Positions 23,249-34,666 of a stretch of 64,000 nt of DNA are shown piece after piece. The notes below the pieces were generated by a model. It was given only the letters and a program-made list of their open reading frames with translations, did no database searches and was not told the DNA's origin. This DNA comes from Dryas octopetala. Taxonomy: Eukaryota; Streptophyta; Magnoliopsida; Rosales; Rosaceae. Where the stretch lies: contig OY992835.1 of the NCBI GenBank assembly GCA_963921425.1, positions 20,646,001 to 20,710,000 of the forward strand, in the 5' to 3' direction. A program made the translations under genes and the position numbers. Each line of letters begins with the position of its first letter. Positions within the stretch are counted from its first letter, which is position 1.

Positions 23249-25729
23249 CTAAGCTCTGTGTCCCCTCCTCCCCCTCTTGCCTCTTGGCTGCCTCTTAATG
23301 CCAAATTTCTTTGCAAACCATCCATGCTTGGCTGTCCAAGTGTCCCCAGCAACAAACCCAACTACTAGCCCACTAACAAGTCCCGGCACAAACACGTACC
23401 AATCTAATTCAACTTTAAACCCTGAATCTTCATCTTCTTCAACGATTGAAGGTGGTGGCGGGGTTGAGCTCTCAGAATCTTCACATTTCTTTGACAAAGG
23501 AAACCCACACAAATCTGGGTTTGCTAGGTACGAATCTTCTTGGAACGTATCAAATTGTAGCCCTTGTGGGATAGGACCCCGAGGACGGTTATGGGATACA
23601 TTAAAATCTGCAAGGGAAGTGAGTTGCGTTATCCCATTGTCTCCAAAATTGAGAAACTCCAACTGAGTGCAGTTGGCCAATGATCTTGGTAGCTTCCCCT
23701 GTAACTGATTCAGACTTAAATCAACCATCTTTAAGGAACTTTTTCGGTTTGAACATATTTGAGGAATATCGCCGTGAAAAGAATTGTTACGCAGGCTCAA
23801 TACTTCAAGAACAGAACTCCCCAAACATTGTGGAAGGATGCCACTCAGGTTGTTGTTGGACAGATCAAGAATAACTAGAGAATTCAAGTTGCAGAAAGAT
23901 GGTGAAATTTCTCCAGTATAATCATTGTTTGGGACCGAGTAAAATTCAATAGATGGTGGTGGAATTGGCAGTGGTCCTTGTAACCTGTTAGACCCCAGCT
24001 CTAAAAGATTTAGATGCTGCCATGGAAGAATGAGTAGTGGATCTTCATTTTGCTCAAACCCTATTAAAAAGTTTTGAGTGAGGTTGAGTGACAACAAAGT
24101 TTCTCTAGTTGAGTTCCACATCCATTTTGGGATTTGGCCATGAATATTGTTCTTAGATAGGTCTAGATCCTTCAATTTACCATTATTTCTCAAAAATTCT
24201 GGAAACTCTGTTAGATTGCATGAACCCAAAGCTAGAACTTCAAACTTTGGAGGAACAGCAGTAGCACTCAAACCGGTTTTGATATGCACAGATACCTTGT
24301 TGAAGGATAATCGAAGTACCCTTAACTTTTTCAGCTTGGAAAACTCATCAAACTCAACTACTCCATTCAAGTTATTTGCGGAAAGGTCAAGATGCTCAAG
24401 ATTTTTAAGGTGGAAGAGTGACCTTGGAATTGCTCCTTGCAGATTGTTAAACCGCAGGTTTAGAAGAGTTAAGTGGGTCAACTTCATAAGTCAAGATGGA
24501 ATCTGACCGGTTATTTGATTATAGCCCAAGTCTAATCCTGCAAGTTGTGTGAGGTTGGCCACAAAAATTGGGAATTCTCCCATGAAGTAAGTATGCCCAA
24601 GACCCAAGTGTTTGAGTTTGGTTAGCTTTCCAACCCAAGACCAGGAATCAATAACTTGACCACTAAAATTGTTTCTTGAAATGTCCAAGTGAGTAAAATT
24701 GTGGTCGAAAAAGAAAGACAAGCCAAGGTAACTGAGCTGGGTAAGGTTGTGAAGTGAATTTGGAATACGAGGATGAAAATTATAGTAGGCGATGTTCAAA
24801 ATGTTTAAGGAACGAAGGTTTCCGATTGAATCAGGTAGAAAATCTAAGAAATTCGTCCTTGCAACATTCAATTCCTCCAAGGGGCTGCTCTTATTGAGAT
24901 CATTAGGAAAATAACCAGTCAGGTTTAGGTTAGAGTCCAAATCAATAACCTTTAAGTTTGGTAGGTGGAAAATGCCTACTGGGAATTCCCCATACAACCC
25001 ACATCTCTCAAGGTGCAGAGATGTGAGAGAAGATGCATTCAACATATCAGGCACATTGGAGAGTATGTTCACCCAACTAAGATGAAGTTGTTTTATGTTT
25101 GTCAAGTTTTGAACTAGGTTTCTCAGGTTGGCCTCTGTCAATTCCAAATAATAATTACTAGAAGAAATATGTTGATTGAAAGACATGTCAAGGGTAGACA
25201 ACTTGGACAGCTTTGAAATTTCTGATGGAACTTGGCCAGAAAATGAGGACTTTGAAAGGTTGAGATAGGTTAGACTGGTAAGATCATGGCCTAACCTTGA
25301 TGGTATTTGAGAGAGATTGAAGTTGTTATCTGAGAGGTCAAGTCTCTGCAAGTGAACAAGTAGGAAGAGGGGGCTGTTGGAGTTGATGGAACCATAAAGA
25401 CAGCTGCTGCTGAGGTCAAGCCCAATAACATGGCCAGAGTCTTCATCGCACTCAACTCCATCCCATGAGCAGCAATTGCTCTTCTTTCCTTCTTGTGAGC
25501 TCCAAGATGCAACCTTTAGAGAAGCAAAAGGATTCCTTGAAGCAAACTTGTCTATAATGAAGCTTTTCTTGAATTGCAACAAAGCATAGCTCTAATCAGC
25601 ATGGCAAATTCTAGTACTCTGCACAAATGACAAACAGTTGGTAGCATTGAGTAACAGAAAAATAACATAATGCACACAAAAGAAGGTACTCCATGACCAG
25701 GATGATCCCAATATTCCCATGAATCCCAT
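23249..25729 (-). pseudogene. RLP-A: broken LRR receptor-like protein gene
   Basis: A single frame runs from the ATG at 25729 to the TAG at 23249-23251 (827 codons). Parts in order: signal peptide; N-terminal LRR cap (ALLQFKKSF...CCSWDGVECDEDSGHVIGLDLS); many 24-residue LRRs (LxxLxxLxLSxNNxxGxIP); acidic juxtamembrane segment; transmembrane helix (WYVFVPGLVSGLVVGFVAG); short basic tail with no kinase. This is the Cf-type RLP plan; such proteins sense extracellular ligands with SOBIR1-type kinases (family knowledge). Two in-frame stops break it: TAG at 25592-25594, where the paralogue has GAG, and TGA at 24491-24493, where the paralogue has TGC. An in-frame loss of about 180 codons, relative to RLP-B, removes the island region and last LRRs between FGDNGI and TQLTSL. 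A pseudogene call is the simplest reading. Confidence 0.88.
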
Positions 25730-25902
25730 GATGACAATTTTGTTTCTGCAGATTATGTATGTTTATGGGTCTCTGACACAACTCCTTAATTTCTATGTAG
25801 TGTAATTAATATTATTATAGCATGAAACCTCTTCCATTAATGTCGTTGGTTGCCAATCAGTGCTTCATCTTTGAAGACTTGAAGTCAAAGTCCTCACCAT
25901 GA

Positions 25903-25967
<65 letters not shown>

Positions 25968-26130
25968 CACTAATGCCAATCTAGCTTTGTCCCATTGAGG
26001 CTTTTAAATCTTGGACCAGATTATAAGCCATTGATCACCACCACAAATATTCTTGGTTATACGAATGCATTAATGGGGTTATTGGCATTGTCTTGAAGTC
26101 TAGCCATTGTTAAAAGTGAAATTGCTATTA
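25730..26130 (-). promoter_or_regulatory. RLP-A upstream flank with (CT)n tract (flank copy 1)
   Basis: This is the first of four related flanks in the cluster. It holds a CT tract at about 25,905-25,959, followed by CACTAATGCCAAT...TTAGCTTTGTCCCATT-type sequence shared with the copies at about 31.3, 32.0 and 34.6 kb. On the minus strand the tract is (GA)n, about 175-230 bp upstream of the RLP-A start codon. Confidence 0.7.
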
Positions 26131-28155
26131 GTCTTTACTAGCAATTGTGCCCGCTGCGATACCGCGGGTGTTGAAAGCTTATAAAATGGGTAGAAAGTTA
26201 ATAAAGTTATGATGGAAAACTTTAAAAAATTTAATGAAAAAATAAGACTTTTTACATGTACATGGAAATCTAAATATGTTTATAAATAATGAGATCAATG
26301 TTTCCTTACCAAGTTGAAGTTACAAAATGTGGATTCATGGTATGTTTTATATGTTGGTTGTTATGTTAAGATATGCATCACAATGCATGCATATGTGAAC
26401 CTTTAGCACAACTGGGAGACTACAACATAACAAAATAATAATGTATTGTGTAATAGTAATAAGAAATGGAGCTAATAGTGTACATGTGATCTAGCAAACT
26501 ATAAAAACAATGACTGTTATATACTTATAAACAATCAAAATAGGTCATAAAAATAATAAAAGTAATGTTTCAAATCACTACTTACTCTCTTTTTATAAAA
26601 AAAAATTGTTCTTGCAAGTCAAACCTTCTTATTCATATTGTCAAAACCAACACTTACGTCATTGATCCTTTTTCTTTTTTCACTTGCCGACTCACTATTT
26701 GGCATTTTGGCTTTTGATATGTGATTCAAATTTAAACAGTCCATGCATTTTTAAATTTTTTTAGAGCTTTTTAAAATCAATTTTTCATGCAAGTTTACTT
26801 TAATTTGGCGAGGATTATTTCTCTGTGTTAAATTTTTTTAGAAGAATATAATATCTGTCAAGGATCACTATTATAATGCTTATTAAAAATCAATGAAAAA
26901 AATAACAAAGCACCCTTGCATAAATTTGTATATTTATTTAATTGAAATTTTTCATGTGGATAATCAAGAAAAATGGGAAAGACAGTTTTCTGGAGAGAGA
27001 TTGTGAGAATAGAGAGTGAAAGACCAAAAAGGGCACATCCAACCGCACTATTCTCACAATGGCAGGCAGATAAAAAAAGAAGCTAAGAGGGAAACAGATC
27101 GAGGAGGAGAAAAGCAATGTCAAGGTGCATAGAAAAATGGAAAAGGCAGGGGTAGAGAAAGTGAGTGAAATAACCAAAATGGGCCCAACTTACCCCACTA
27201 ATTACACTGCCAAGCAACTTAAAAAAAAGGGGGGGGGGGGCAAAAGGGGGAGAGCACTATTCTTAAACTACAGTAATGAAGAGTGCTCACCCTCACGCCT
27301 TTTAGTATATATATAATTTATGTATAGATATACACTTTGAGGAATAAGACTCATTATGTGCCATCACTAGGCTCGTACTATCGAGTTATTTTTTTTAATA
27401 ATTTAATTTTCTAAATTTGGTTGATTTATATCTTTTTACCAAGTTTTGAAAATATAGGAAATATATTAAAAAAATTATTTTTGCATTAATACCACCTAGA
27501 ATAGAGTTCTGTGGAGATTTACAACCCAACAATTTTTTTCTTTGCTATTTGCCACCCGATTTTATCTTTATATGACAACGTGGCACCTATTATCACATTT
27601 TCTCTTAAATTTGAATTTTTTTTTTCCAAACTTCTCATTTTGCCCTTAACTAAAATTAGGAAAAATAAATTCATTTTTAAAGTGTGGAGGAAGAAAAGCG
27701 TAGTTGGGCCAGGTCAATAAGTGTGGAGGAAGTATTGTGCCTCTGTGCAAATCCAGCAGCAACACTTTGATGAGTAACCCTAGTCAAGTCCCAATAGTTG
27801 GGGAAGTAAAATTTTGAATTGAACTCATACTGACCATGTCGTTTGTGTACTGGTAATAGTAGGAATAAGCCTGAAATAATAGATGGTTTGATGGAGCAAT
27901 CCAATTAAGTCTTAAAGGAAATGTGTGAGAGATATATTGTTCTTGATTATGGCATCTCAATTATCTGATTTTGATTGAACATATAAAACAAAAACTGAAG
28001 ACAGTCGAACTTATTAGACCAGACTATATATATCAGTCTGCCCACTTAACAAAATAGATAAACAGAACCAAAAAGAAAAAAAGGAAACAACGCGCACCAG
28101 AACAACATACTTGAAATTGGCCTTGAAATCCCAAAGACTTCCCTAACAACATGAA
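26131..28155. other. Repeat-derived spacer between RLP-A and RLP-B
   Basis: From about 26,131 the RLP flank homology stops and AT-rich sequence begins with TTTACTAGCAATTGTGCCCG. A loosely inverted counterpart near 27,290-27,310 (CACGCCTTTTAGTATATATA) suggests an old transposon of about 1.2 kb. I could not define ends or a target duplication. A G-homopolymer lies at about 27,228-27,240. The rest, to the RLP-B stop, is plain AT-rich DNA. No gene is supported. Confidence 0.4.
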
Positions 28156-31100
28156 CTAAGTTGTGTATCCCCTTGTCACCCTTGTGCCTCTTGGTTGCCT
28201 CCTCCTGCTAAACGTCTTTGCGAACCATTCATGCTTCTTCCTTGTGAACATGTTCCCAGCAACCACTCCAACTACTAGCCCACTAAAGACACCTGGCACA
28301 ACTACGTACCAGTCTAATTCAATATGAAACCCTGAGTCTTCATCTTGTTCAAAGATTGAAGGTGGTGGTGGTGGTGTTGAGCTCTCAGAATCGTCACATT
28401 TCTTTGACAAAGGCTTCCCACACAAACCCAAGTTTCCTTTGTACGAATCCTCTTGGAATGTATCGAATTGTTGGCCATTCGGGATAGGACCCCAGAGATG
28501 GTTATGGGATACATTAAAATACGCAAGGAAATTGAGTTGCCTTAAATAACTGGGGATGTTTCCCGAGAGCTGGTTTTGGGAGAGATCCAACGATTCAAGA
28601 AAAGTCAAGTTCCCTAAAGATGAGGGGATGAGACCTGTGAGAGTGTTGCTGGAAAGGTTAAGAAAATGAAGACCTCTTAGATTCCCAATGGTGCGTGCTG
28701 GAATCTCTCCTTCAAAGTTATTACTTGAGAGATCTATGAACCTGAGACGATAAGGAGTCTTCATATATTTCAACTCAACCCCTTTGCCAAAAATAGTCAT
28801 CGAGTAATCAATGTTGAAGAAATCTAGAGTTGTCCCAGTGTCGTATGAGAATTCGAATTGGACATAATTTTGCTTGTCTTCCACAGACTTCATGCAGTTC
28901 CAGTTCTCCAAGTAGTTAGACGGCAACACACTGGAAAATCCATTGTCCGACAAATCAATGATACACAAATTTTGGAACTCATGGTTGGTTGCAGGCTTCC
29001 CTATTATGCCATGAAATCCATTGGACCGCAAAATGAAAACCCTTAATAGTGGAAGTGCCCCTAACCAAGATGGGAAGATGTCACTCATCTGGTTGTTTCC
29101 GAAATTAAGAAACACTACCTCAGAGCATCCGGCCAATGATCTTGGTAGCTTCCCCTGAAACTGATTATAACTGAAATCAATCAATTTTAAGTTTAACCCA
29201 CTCTTTCCGCTTGAACACATTTGAGGAATATGACCATGAAAAGAATTGTTGGATAGTTTCAACGTTTTAAGAACACTCAAGTTCCCCAAACATTGTGGAA
29301 GCATGCCACTCAAGAAATCAAGAAATTGTAGATAAGTGATGTTGCAGAAGGATGGTGGGATTTCTCATGTATAATCATTGTTTGGAGCAAAGTAAAGTCT
29401 GATTGATGGCGGTGGAATTGCAAGTGGTCCTTGTAACCTGTTAAACCCGAGGTCTAGAACGAATAGATGCAGCCATGGAATGGTGCCTGGATTTTGTTCA
29501 AATCCTATTAAAAAGTTGTGAGTGAGGTTGAGGTACCACACTTCTGTAACTGAGTTCCACATCCATTTTGGAATTTGGCCATGAATATTGTTGTCATATA
29601 GGTCAAGGCGCAGCACTTTGTGCTGATTTTTCAGAAATTCTGGAAAGTGTGTTAAGTTGCATGAACCCAACAACAGAACTTCAAACTGTGGAGCAGTAGT
29701 ACTGAAACCGGTTGTGATCTGCAGAGATAACTTATTGGACGATAACCCAAGGTTCCTTAACCTCTTGAGCTTGGAAAATTCATCAAAGTCAACTACTCCA
29801 CTCAAGTTATTAGAGGAAAGGTCAAGATGCTCAAGATTTTGAAGGTGAAAGAGTGACCTTGGAATTTCTCCTTGCAAATTGTTAAACCGGAGGACTAGAA
29901 CAGTTAATTGGGTCAACTTCATAAGGCAGGATGGGATCGGACCGGTTATTTGATTAGAGCCCAAGTTTAATTCAGCGAGTTGTGTGAGGTTAGCCACAAA
30001 ACATGGGTCTCCGCTTAAGTTGGTAAACTCAAGCCCCAAGTGGTAGAGTTTGGTTAGCTTTCCAAGCCAAGAAACTTGGCCACCAAAAATATTGATGTTT
30101 CTTGAAGCTTCAGAGTACTTTTGACTAGAGTCGAAATAGAAAGAAATGTCAAGGTGACTTAGCTGGGTAAGGTTGCCGAGTGAAGATGGAAGATGGGGAT
30201 GAAAATTACAGTAGGAGATATCCAACAAATTTAAGGAATGAAGGTCTCCTATGGAAGCAGGTACATGACCAGAGAAATTGGTAAACGAAATATCCAATTC
30301 CTTCAAGGGACTGCTGCTGTTGAGATCATCAGGCAAATGACCAGTTAGATCTGGGTTACCGTGCAAATCAAGAACCTTTAAGTTTGGTAGGTGGAAAATG
30401 CCTACTGGGAATTTGCCATAGAAGGCACATTCTTCAGGACGGAGAGATGTGAGAGAAGAGGCATTCACCGAGATGTCAGGCACAGTAGAGGAGGGAGTGT
30501 CTACCCAACTAAGATGAAGTTGTTTTATGTTTGTTAAGTTTTGAAGTATGCTTCTCAGGTTGGCCTCCGTCAGTTGCAATTGCTTACCTGTAGAAGCAAC
30601 AATATTGAAAGACAGATCAAGAGTAGACAACTTGGATAGCTTTGAAATTTCTGATGGAATTTGGCCTGAAGATGAGGTCCGTGAAAGGTTGAGGTATGTT
30701 AGACTGGTAAGATTATAGCCTATTCTTGATGGTATTCCAGAGGAAGTGAAGTTGTTATCTGAGAGGTCAAGCCTCTGCAAGTGAACAAGTTGGAAGAGAC
30801 TGCTGCTGGAGTTGATACAACCTTGAAGACAACTACTGCAGAGGTCAAGCTCGATAACATGGCCAGAGTCCTCATCACACTCAACGCCATCCCATGAGCA
30901 GCAATTACTCCTCTCATGATCTCCTTCTTGCCTATTCCAAGATGCAACCTTTGGATAAGCAAAAGGAAAAACAGAAGCAGACTTTTCTATGGTGAAGCTT
31001 TGCTTGAATTGCAACAAGGCAGAGCGCTCGTCACCATGGCAAAGTGTACTACTCTACACAAATAAAAACCAGTTGGCAGCATTGAGTAACAATAAAATAA

Positions 31101-31164
31101 AAAGATGCACAGAAGAGAAGTTACACAATGACCAGAATGATCCCAATATTCCCATGAATCCCAT
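28156..31164 (-). pseudogene. RLP-B: nearly complete LRR receptor-like protein gene with stops
   Basis: One reading frame runs from the ATG at 31164 to the TAG at 28156-28158 (1003 codons), the usual length of a Cf-type RLP. Parts: signal peptide (MGFMGILGSF...), LRR cap (CHGDERSALLQFKQSF...CCSWDGVECDEDSGHV), about 25-30 LRRs, island region (ENWNCMKSVEDKQNYVQFEF), last LRRs (LNLSSNTLTGLIPSSLGNL), acidic spacer, transmembrane helix (WYVVVPGVFSGLVVGVVAG) and a basic tail. Two nonsense codons interrupt it: TAG at 31054-31056, where RLP-A has CAG, and TGA at 29365-29367, where RLP-A has GGA. A 12-nt loss follows near 29,313 (DLSNNNLSG shortened to DFLSG). The frame is otherwise intact, so decay looks recent. 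It could be a null allele of a gene that works in other accessions. Confidence 0.87.
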
Positions 31165-31351
31165 GGTAATTTTGTTTTCTGCAGATTATGTGTGTTTTTG
31201 TGTCTCTAACATAAAGGGGGAGAAATTAAACTCCTTTTATAGACACAACTCCTAAATTTCTATGTTGTGGAATTAAGATTATAGGATGGAACCTCTTCCA
31301 TTAATGTGGTTGTTGGTTTTGGAAGTCAAGTCCTCCTCTGCATTATTCACC

Positions 31352-31384
<33 letters not shown>

Positions 31385-31845
31385 TTGCCCCCCACTAATC
31401 ACAATTTAGCTTTGTGATCCCTTTAAGGTTTAAGTCTTGAACAAGATCGATAATCAGCCATTGATCATCATCACCACATACAATCTTGTCAAAACCATTG
31501 AGATGGTCCATATAGTCTTGCCAAGCCAACCCTTTTAGAAAATTCACCCCATAAAGTTAGATCATCCCGAAAGTCTTGATAAGCCACTCATAAAGTTTAG
31601 ACAAAATTAGTTAATTATATAACTGATATTACACATAATTTTTGGGATGGAAATTACACATAATTCCTATCATATTTGTGCACACATTTGTTTTCTTTTT
31701 AACGTAGCTTTACTCAACTTGAGTTGAATTTCAAAGGCACCTTGATCATCTTTGGTGTTCATATAAATTGATAATAAAATACTCAATATTTGTATTTTTT
31801 TTTTTATCTATGTAAGTGTGGTTAATTTATTTATTTCTAGACACA
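31165..31845 (-). promoter_or_regulatory. RLP-B upstream flank with (CT)n tract (flank copy 2)
   Basis: Shares with the other flanks the block AATTAAGATTATAGGATGGA, a CT tract (31,350-31,378), the GTCTTGAAC...GATCATCA region, CCACTCATAAAGTT, and TACTCAACTTGAGTTGAA. It ends where copy 3 begins, so copies 2 and 3 are a direct tandem duplication of about 0.6 kb. Confidence 0.75.
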
Positions 31846-31987
31846 ACGTACTCCTTAATTTCTATGTTGTGGAATTAAGATTATAGGATGGAATTGACCT
31901 CTTCCATTAATATTGTAGTTGTTTTGTTTTGTGATTCAGCGCCTTATCTCACTTGAAGACTTGGAAGTCAAATCCTCCTCGGCATTC

Positions 31988-32056
<69 letters not shown>

Positions 32057-32478
32057 AGCTGCCCCCACTAATTCCAATTTAGCTTTGTCCCATTAAGACT
32101 TAGTCTTGAACGAGATAATCGGCCATTGATCATAACCACAAACATTCTTGTCAAAACTATTGAGATGGACAATATAGTCTTGAACCCTTTTACAAAATTC
32201 ACCCCATAAAGTTAGATCATGCCGAAAGTCTTCATAAGCCACTCATAAAGTTAAGCCAAAATTAGTTTTATAACTCATATTACACATAATTTTTTGGTAT
32301 GGAAATTACTTATAATTCCAATCATATTTGTGCACACATTGTGTTCTGTTACACTTCTTTTCTTTTTAACGTAGGTTTACTCAACTTGAGTTGAAGTTCA
32401 ATTTGTTCAAAAGCACCTTGATCATCTTTGAGGCAATTCACATTGTGTTCATTTAAATTGATAATGAAATATTTGCTG
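31846..32478 (-). repeat. Orphan RLP upstream flank (flank copy 3)
   Basis: This second flank unit has no RLP start next to it. It begins ACACAACGTACTCCTTAATT, carries the longest CT tract (31,990-32,053), then the same GTCTTGAACGAGATAATCGG...CACTCATAAAGTT...CTCAACTTGAGTTGAA order as copies 2 and 4. It ends in ATTTG and passes directly into a piece of the PPR coding sequence. Confidence 0.8.
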
Positions 32479-32565
32479 ATGTGCTGATATCAATGTTTGG
32501 GTTTTCTTGATGATGCTTACCGGGTTTTCTATGAGATAAAGGTTAGAAATTCAACATCTTGGAAT
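32479..32565 (+). pseudogene. 87-bp fragment of the neighbouring PPR gene
   Basis: This aligns to PPR positions 36015-36112 with two mismatches and one 11-nt deletion, in the same orientation. It lies between orphan flank copy 3 and the truncated end of RLP-C. The right junction shares GGAAT between the PPR gene and RLP sequence. It carries no function of its own; it marks a rearrangement. Confidence 0.9.
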
Positions 32566-33024
32566 ATCACCGTGGAATGAATTGTTCCTCAGTCCAAATA
32601 TTTCAACAACATTGGAGTTCCCCAAACATTGTGGAAGCAGGCCACTCAGGTTGTTGTTGGACAAACCAAGTAATTGTAGGTGATTCAAGTTGCAGAAGGA
32701 TGGTGGAATTTCTCCAGTATAATCATTAATGTTTGGAACAGAGTAAACTTTCACTGATGGTGGTGGAATTGACAGTGATCCCTGTAACCTGTTAGACCCA
32801 AGCTCTAAATGGAGTAGATTCTGCCACGGAAGAATGAGTACTGGATCATCAGTTTGCTCAAATCCTGTTAAAAAGTTGTGAGCGAGGTTGAGAAAAAACA
32901 AAGTTTCTCTAGTTGAGTTCCACATCCATTTTGAGATTTGGCCATGAATGTTGTTGTCAGATAGGTCTAGCTCCTTCAATTTACTATTATTTATAAAAAA
33001 AAATTTGGAAACCTTGTTAGGTTG

Positions 33025-33236
33025 TGATGCGGGAGCATCGCTCGGGCTCGAGCGTGGGCCTAGCTATATGGTTCTAGGTTCTATGGAGACCTGGGTCAGT
33101 CCGTAAGGGCGGAAGCTCGAACGGGTAGTCCTAGAGTGCGCTCTCGAGTCTGGTCCTAGGTGATTTATAGGATTAGGTTGCGCCTCTTCTAACAGCTATG
33201 GCTTTTGGAATGATTGGTTGCGCCTGTCCTACATCA
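33025..33236. mobile_element. Solo-LTR-like fossil
   Basis: A 212-bp segment starts TGATG and ends CATCA and is flanked by GGTTG on both sides (33020-33024 and 33237-33241). It interrupts RLP-C sequence exactly. TG...CA ends with a 5-bp duplication are the signature of an LTR left by recombination. No internal retroelement sequence remains; the family is unknown. It is an old, inactive remnant. Confidence 0.65.
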
Positions 33237-33312
33237 GGTTGCACGAACCCAATGCCAGAACTTCAAACTTTAGATGATTAGTAGCTGCACTCAAACCGGT
33301 TTTGGTATGCAC

Positions 33313-34204
33313 CCTTGGGCCTATATGGTTCCATGTAGGGATGGACACGGATCGGTTTTGCCCCCAAACTGTAGACCAAACCAATATATATCTTCGGGTT
33401 GGTGATTTTTCAAACCAAACTAACCCAATGAAAGTGAAAAAACCGAACCAAACCAAACCAATTAAAGTCAGGTTGGGTTGGTCGATTTGATCGATTTGGG
33501 CTTGGCTCAAAATACAATTAAAATTTAGGCCCAAATAAAAAATGAATGAAACTCTCTTTAAGTTATAAAATTATTATGTCTCTGTTTTCTACACATGAAC
33601 CCAATTCAGTGCATACCTGCTTTTACAGTGGAACATTTACAATCACAAGTAAAACAAGAAAGCCGTATATGTGAAACATTAATATTAATATATATATATA
33701 TTAAAGAACAAAGCCATGTGAAAGATTAATATTAAATTATTATGATATTAAAGAACATAGGCCATGAAACTAGGGAAGGTGAGATGAGTTTCCATTGCTT
33801 TGAGCCTTTGACCATTCTAAACAAGGTGAGATGAGAAACGAGACATGTGAATATTTAATTTAATTTTTTATTTTTAGGTCGGGTTTGATCGGTTATTTGG
33901 AACATCAACCCGCTAACCAACCCATTTGAGGTCGGGTTAGTCGGGTTATGAACCGACCTCTCTAAATTGGGTGTTAAAAACCAAACCAACCCAACCGATT
34001 TTGGTTGGGTTAGTCGGGTTGCATCGGGTTATGTTCACCCCTAGTTCCAGGTTCCATGGAGACCTAGGCTAGTCCGTAAGGGCGGAACCCCAAACGGGTA
34101 GTCCTGGAGAGTGCGCTCTCGAGTCTGGTCCTAGGTGATTTATAGGATTAGGTTGTGCCTCTTCTAACAGCTATGGCTTTTGGAAGGATTGATTGCGTGC
34201 ATCA
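33313..34204. mobile_element. Second, partial copy of the LTR-like segment, carrying a hAT-like insertion
   Basis: Sequence at 33,313-33,335 and 34,044-34,204 matches 33,055-33,236, including the CATCA end followed by GGTTGCATGAACCC of RLP. Together with the duplicated RLP piece it shows a local duplication of [LTR + about 75 bp RLP]. The hAT-like element separates its two parts. It is an inactive remnant. Confidence 0.75.
33336..34043. mobile_element. hAT-like non-autonomous element (708 bp)
   Basis: The ends are TAGGGATGGACA and, as reverse complement, TAGGGGTGAACA. Flanks are GTTCCATG (33328-33335) and GTTCCAGG (34044-34051), an 8-bp duplication with one mismatch. The subterminal regions are rich in GGTTGGGTT and GTCGGGTT motifs. 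The uninterrupted site is visible in the LTR copy at about 33,069-33,082. There is no transposase frame. Confidence 0.75.
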
Positions 34205-34590
34205 GGTTGCATGAACCCAATGCCAAAACTTCAAACTTTAGATGATTAGTAGCTGCACTCCAACTGGTTTTGATATGCACAGATAACCTGTTGAGAGAGA
34301 GAGAGATGGAAGTTGTTATCTGAGAGGTCAAGCCTCCATAAGTGAACAAGTTGGAAGAGACCGCTGCTGGAGTTGATAGAACCATGAAGACAACCACTGC
34401 TGAGGTCAAGGCCAATGACATGGCCAGAGTCTTCATCGCACTCAACACGTACCATCCCATGAGCAGCAACTGCTCTTCTTATGATCTTCTTCTTGCGTGC
34501 TCCAAGATGCAACCTTTGGATAAGCAAAAGGATCTAGAGAAGCAGACTTTTCTATGATGAAGCTTTGCTTGAATTGCAACAAGTCCTCCT

Positions 34591-34601
34591 CAGCATTATT
34601 C

Positions 34602-34666
<65 letters not shown>

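Larger units (their letters stand above)
32561..34590 (-). pseudogene. RLP-C: fragmentary LRR receptor-like protein, interrupted by insertions
   Basis: On the minus strand the RLP pieces are: the LRR cap and first LRR (about 34,590-34,300; LLQFKQSF-like, VECDEDSGHVIGLDLSSGCLHGSI); a direct jump to a middle LRR (about 34,282-34,205; FEVLALGSCNLM); a second copy of that middle piece (about 33,310-33,237); then LRRs at 33,024-32,566 (ETLFFLNLAHNFLTGFEQ...SFHGDIP). The 3' third, including the transmembrane helix, is absent because the gene ends at the PPR fragment. The signal peptide and near promoter are lost at a junction sharing CAAG, where the coding sequence runs straight into flank copy 4. 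About 1 kb of LRRs is lost near 34,290. LTR-like and hAT-like insertions split the rest. Confidence 0.88.

Noticed and set aside
26131-27310. Complete named transposon between RLP-A and RLP-B
   Set aside because: End similarity is weak and no target duplication was found; reported only as repeat-derived spacer.
29365-31056. RLP-B stops explained as introns
   Set aside because: The frame and paralogue alignment continue on both sides of each stop without missing or extra residues, so no intron is needed.
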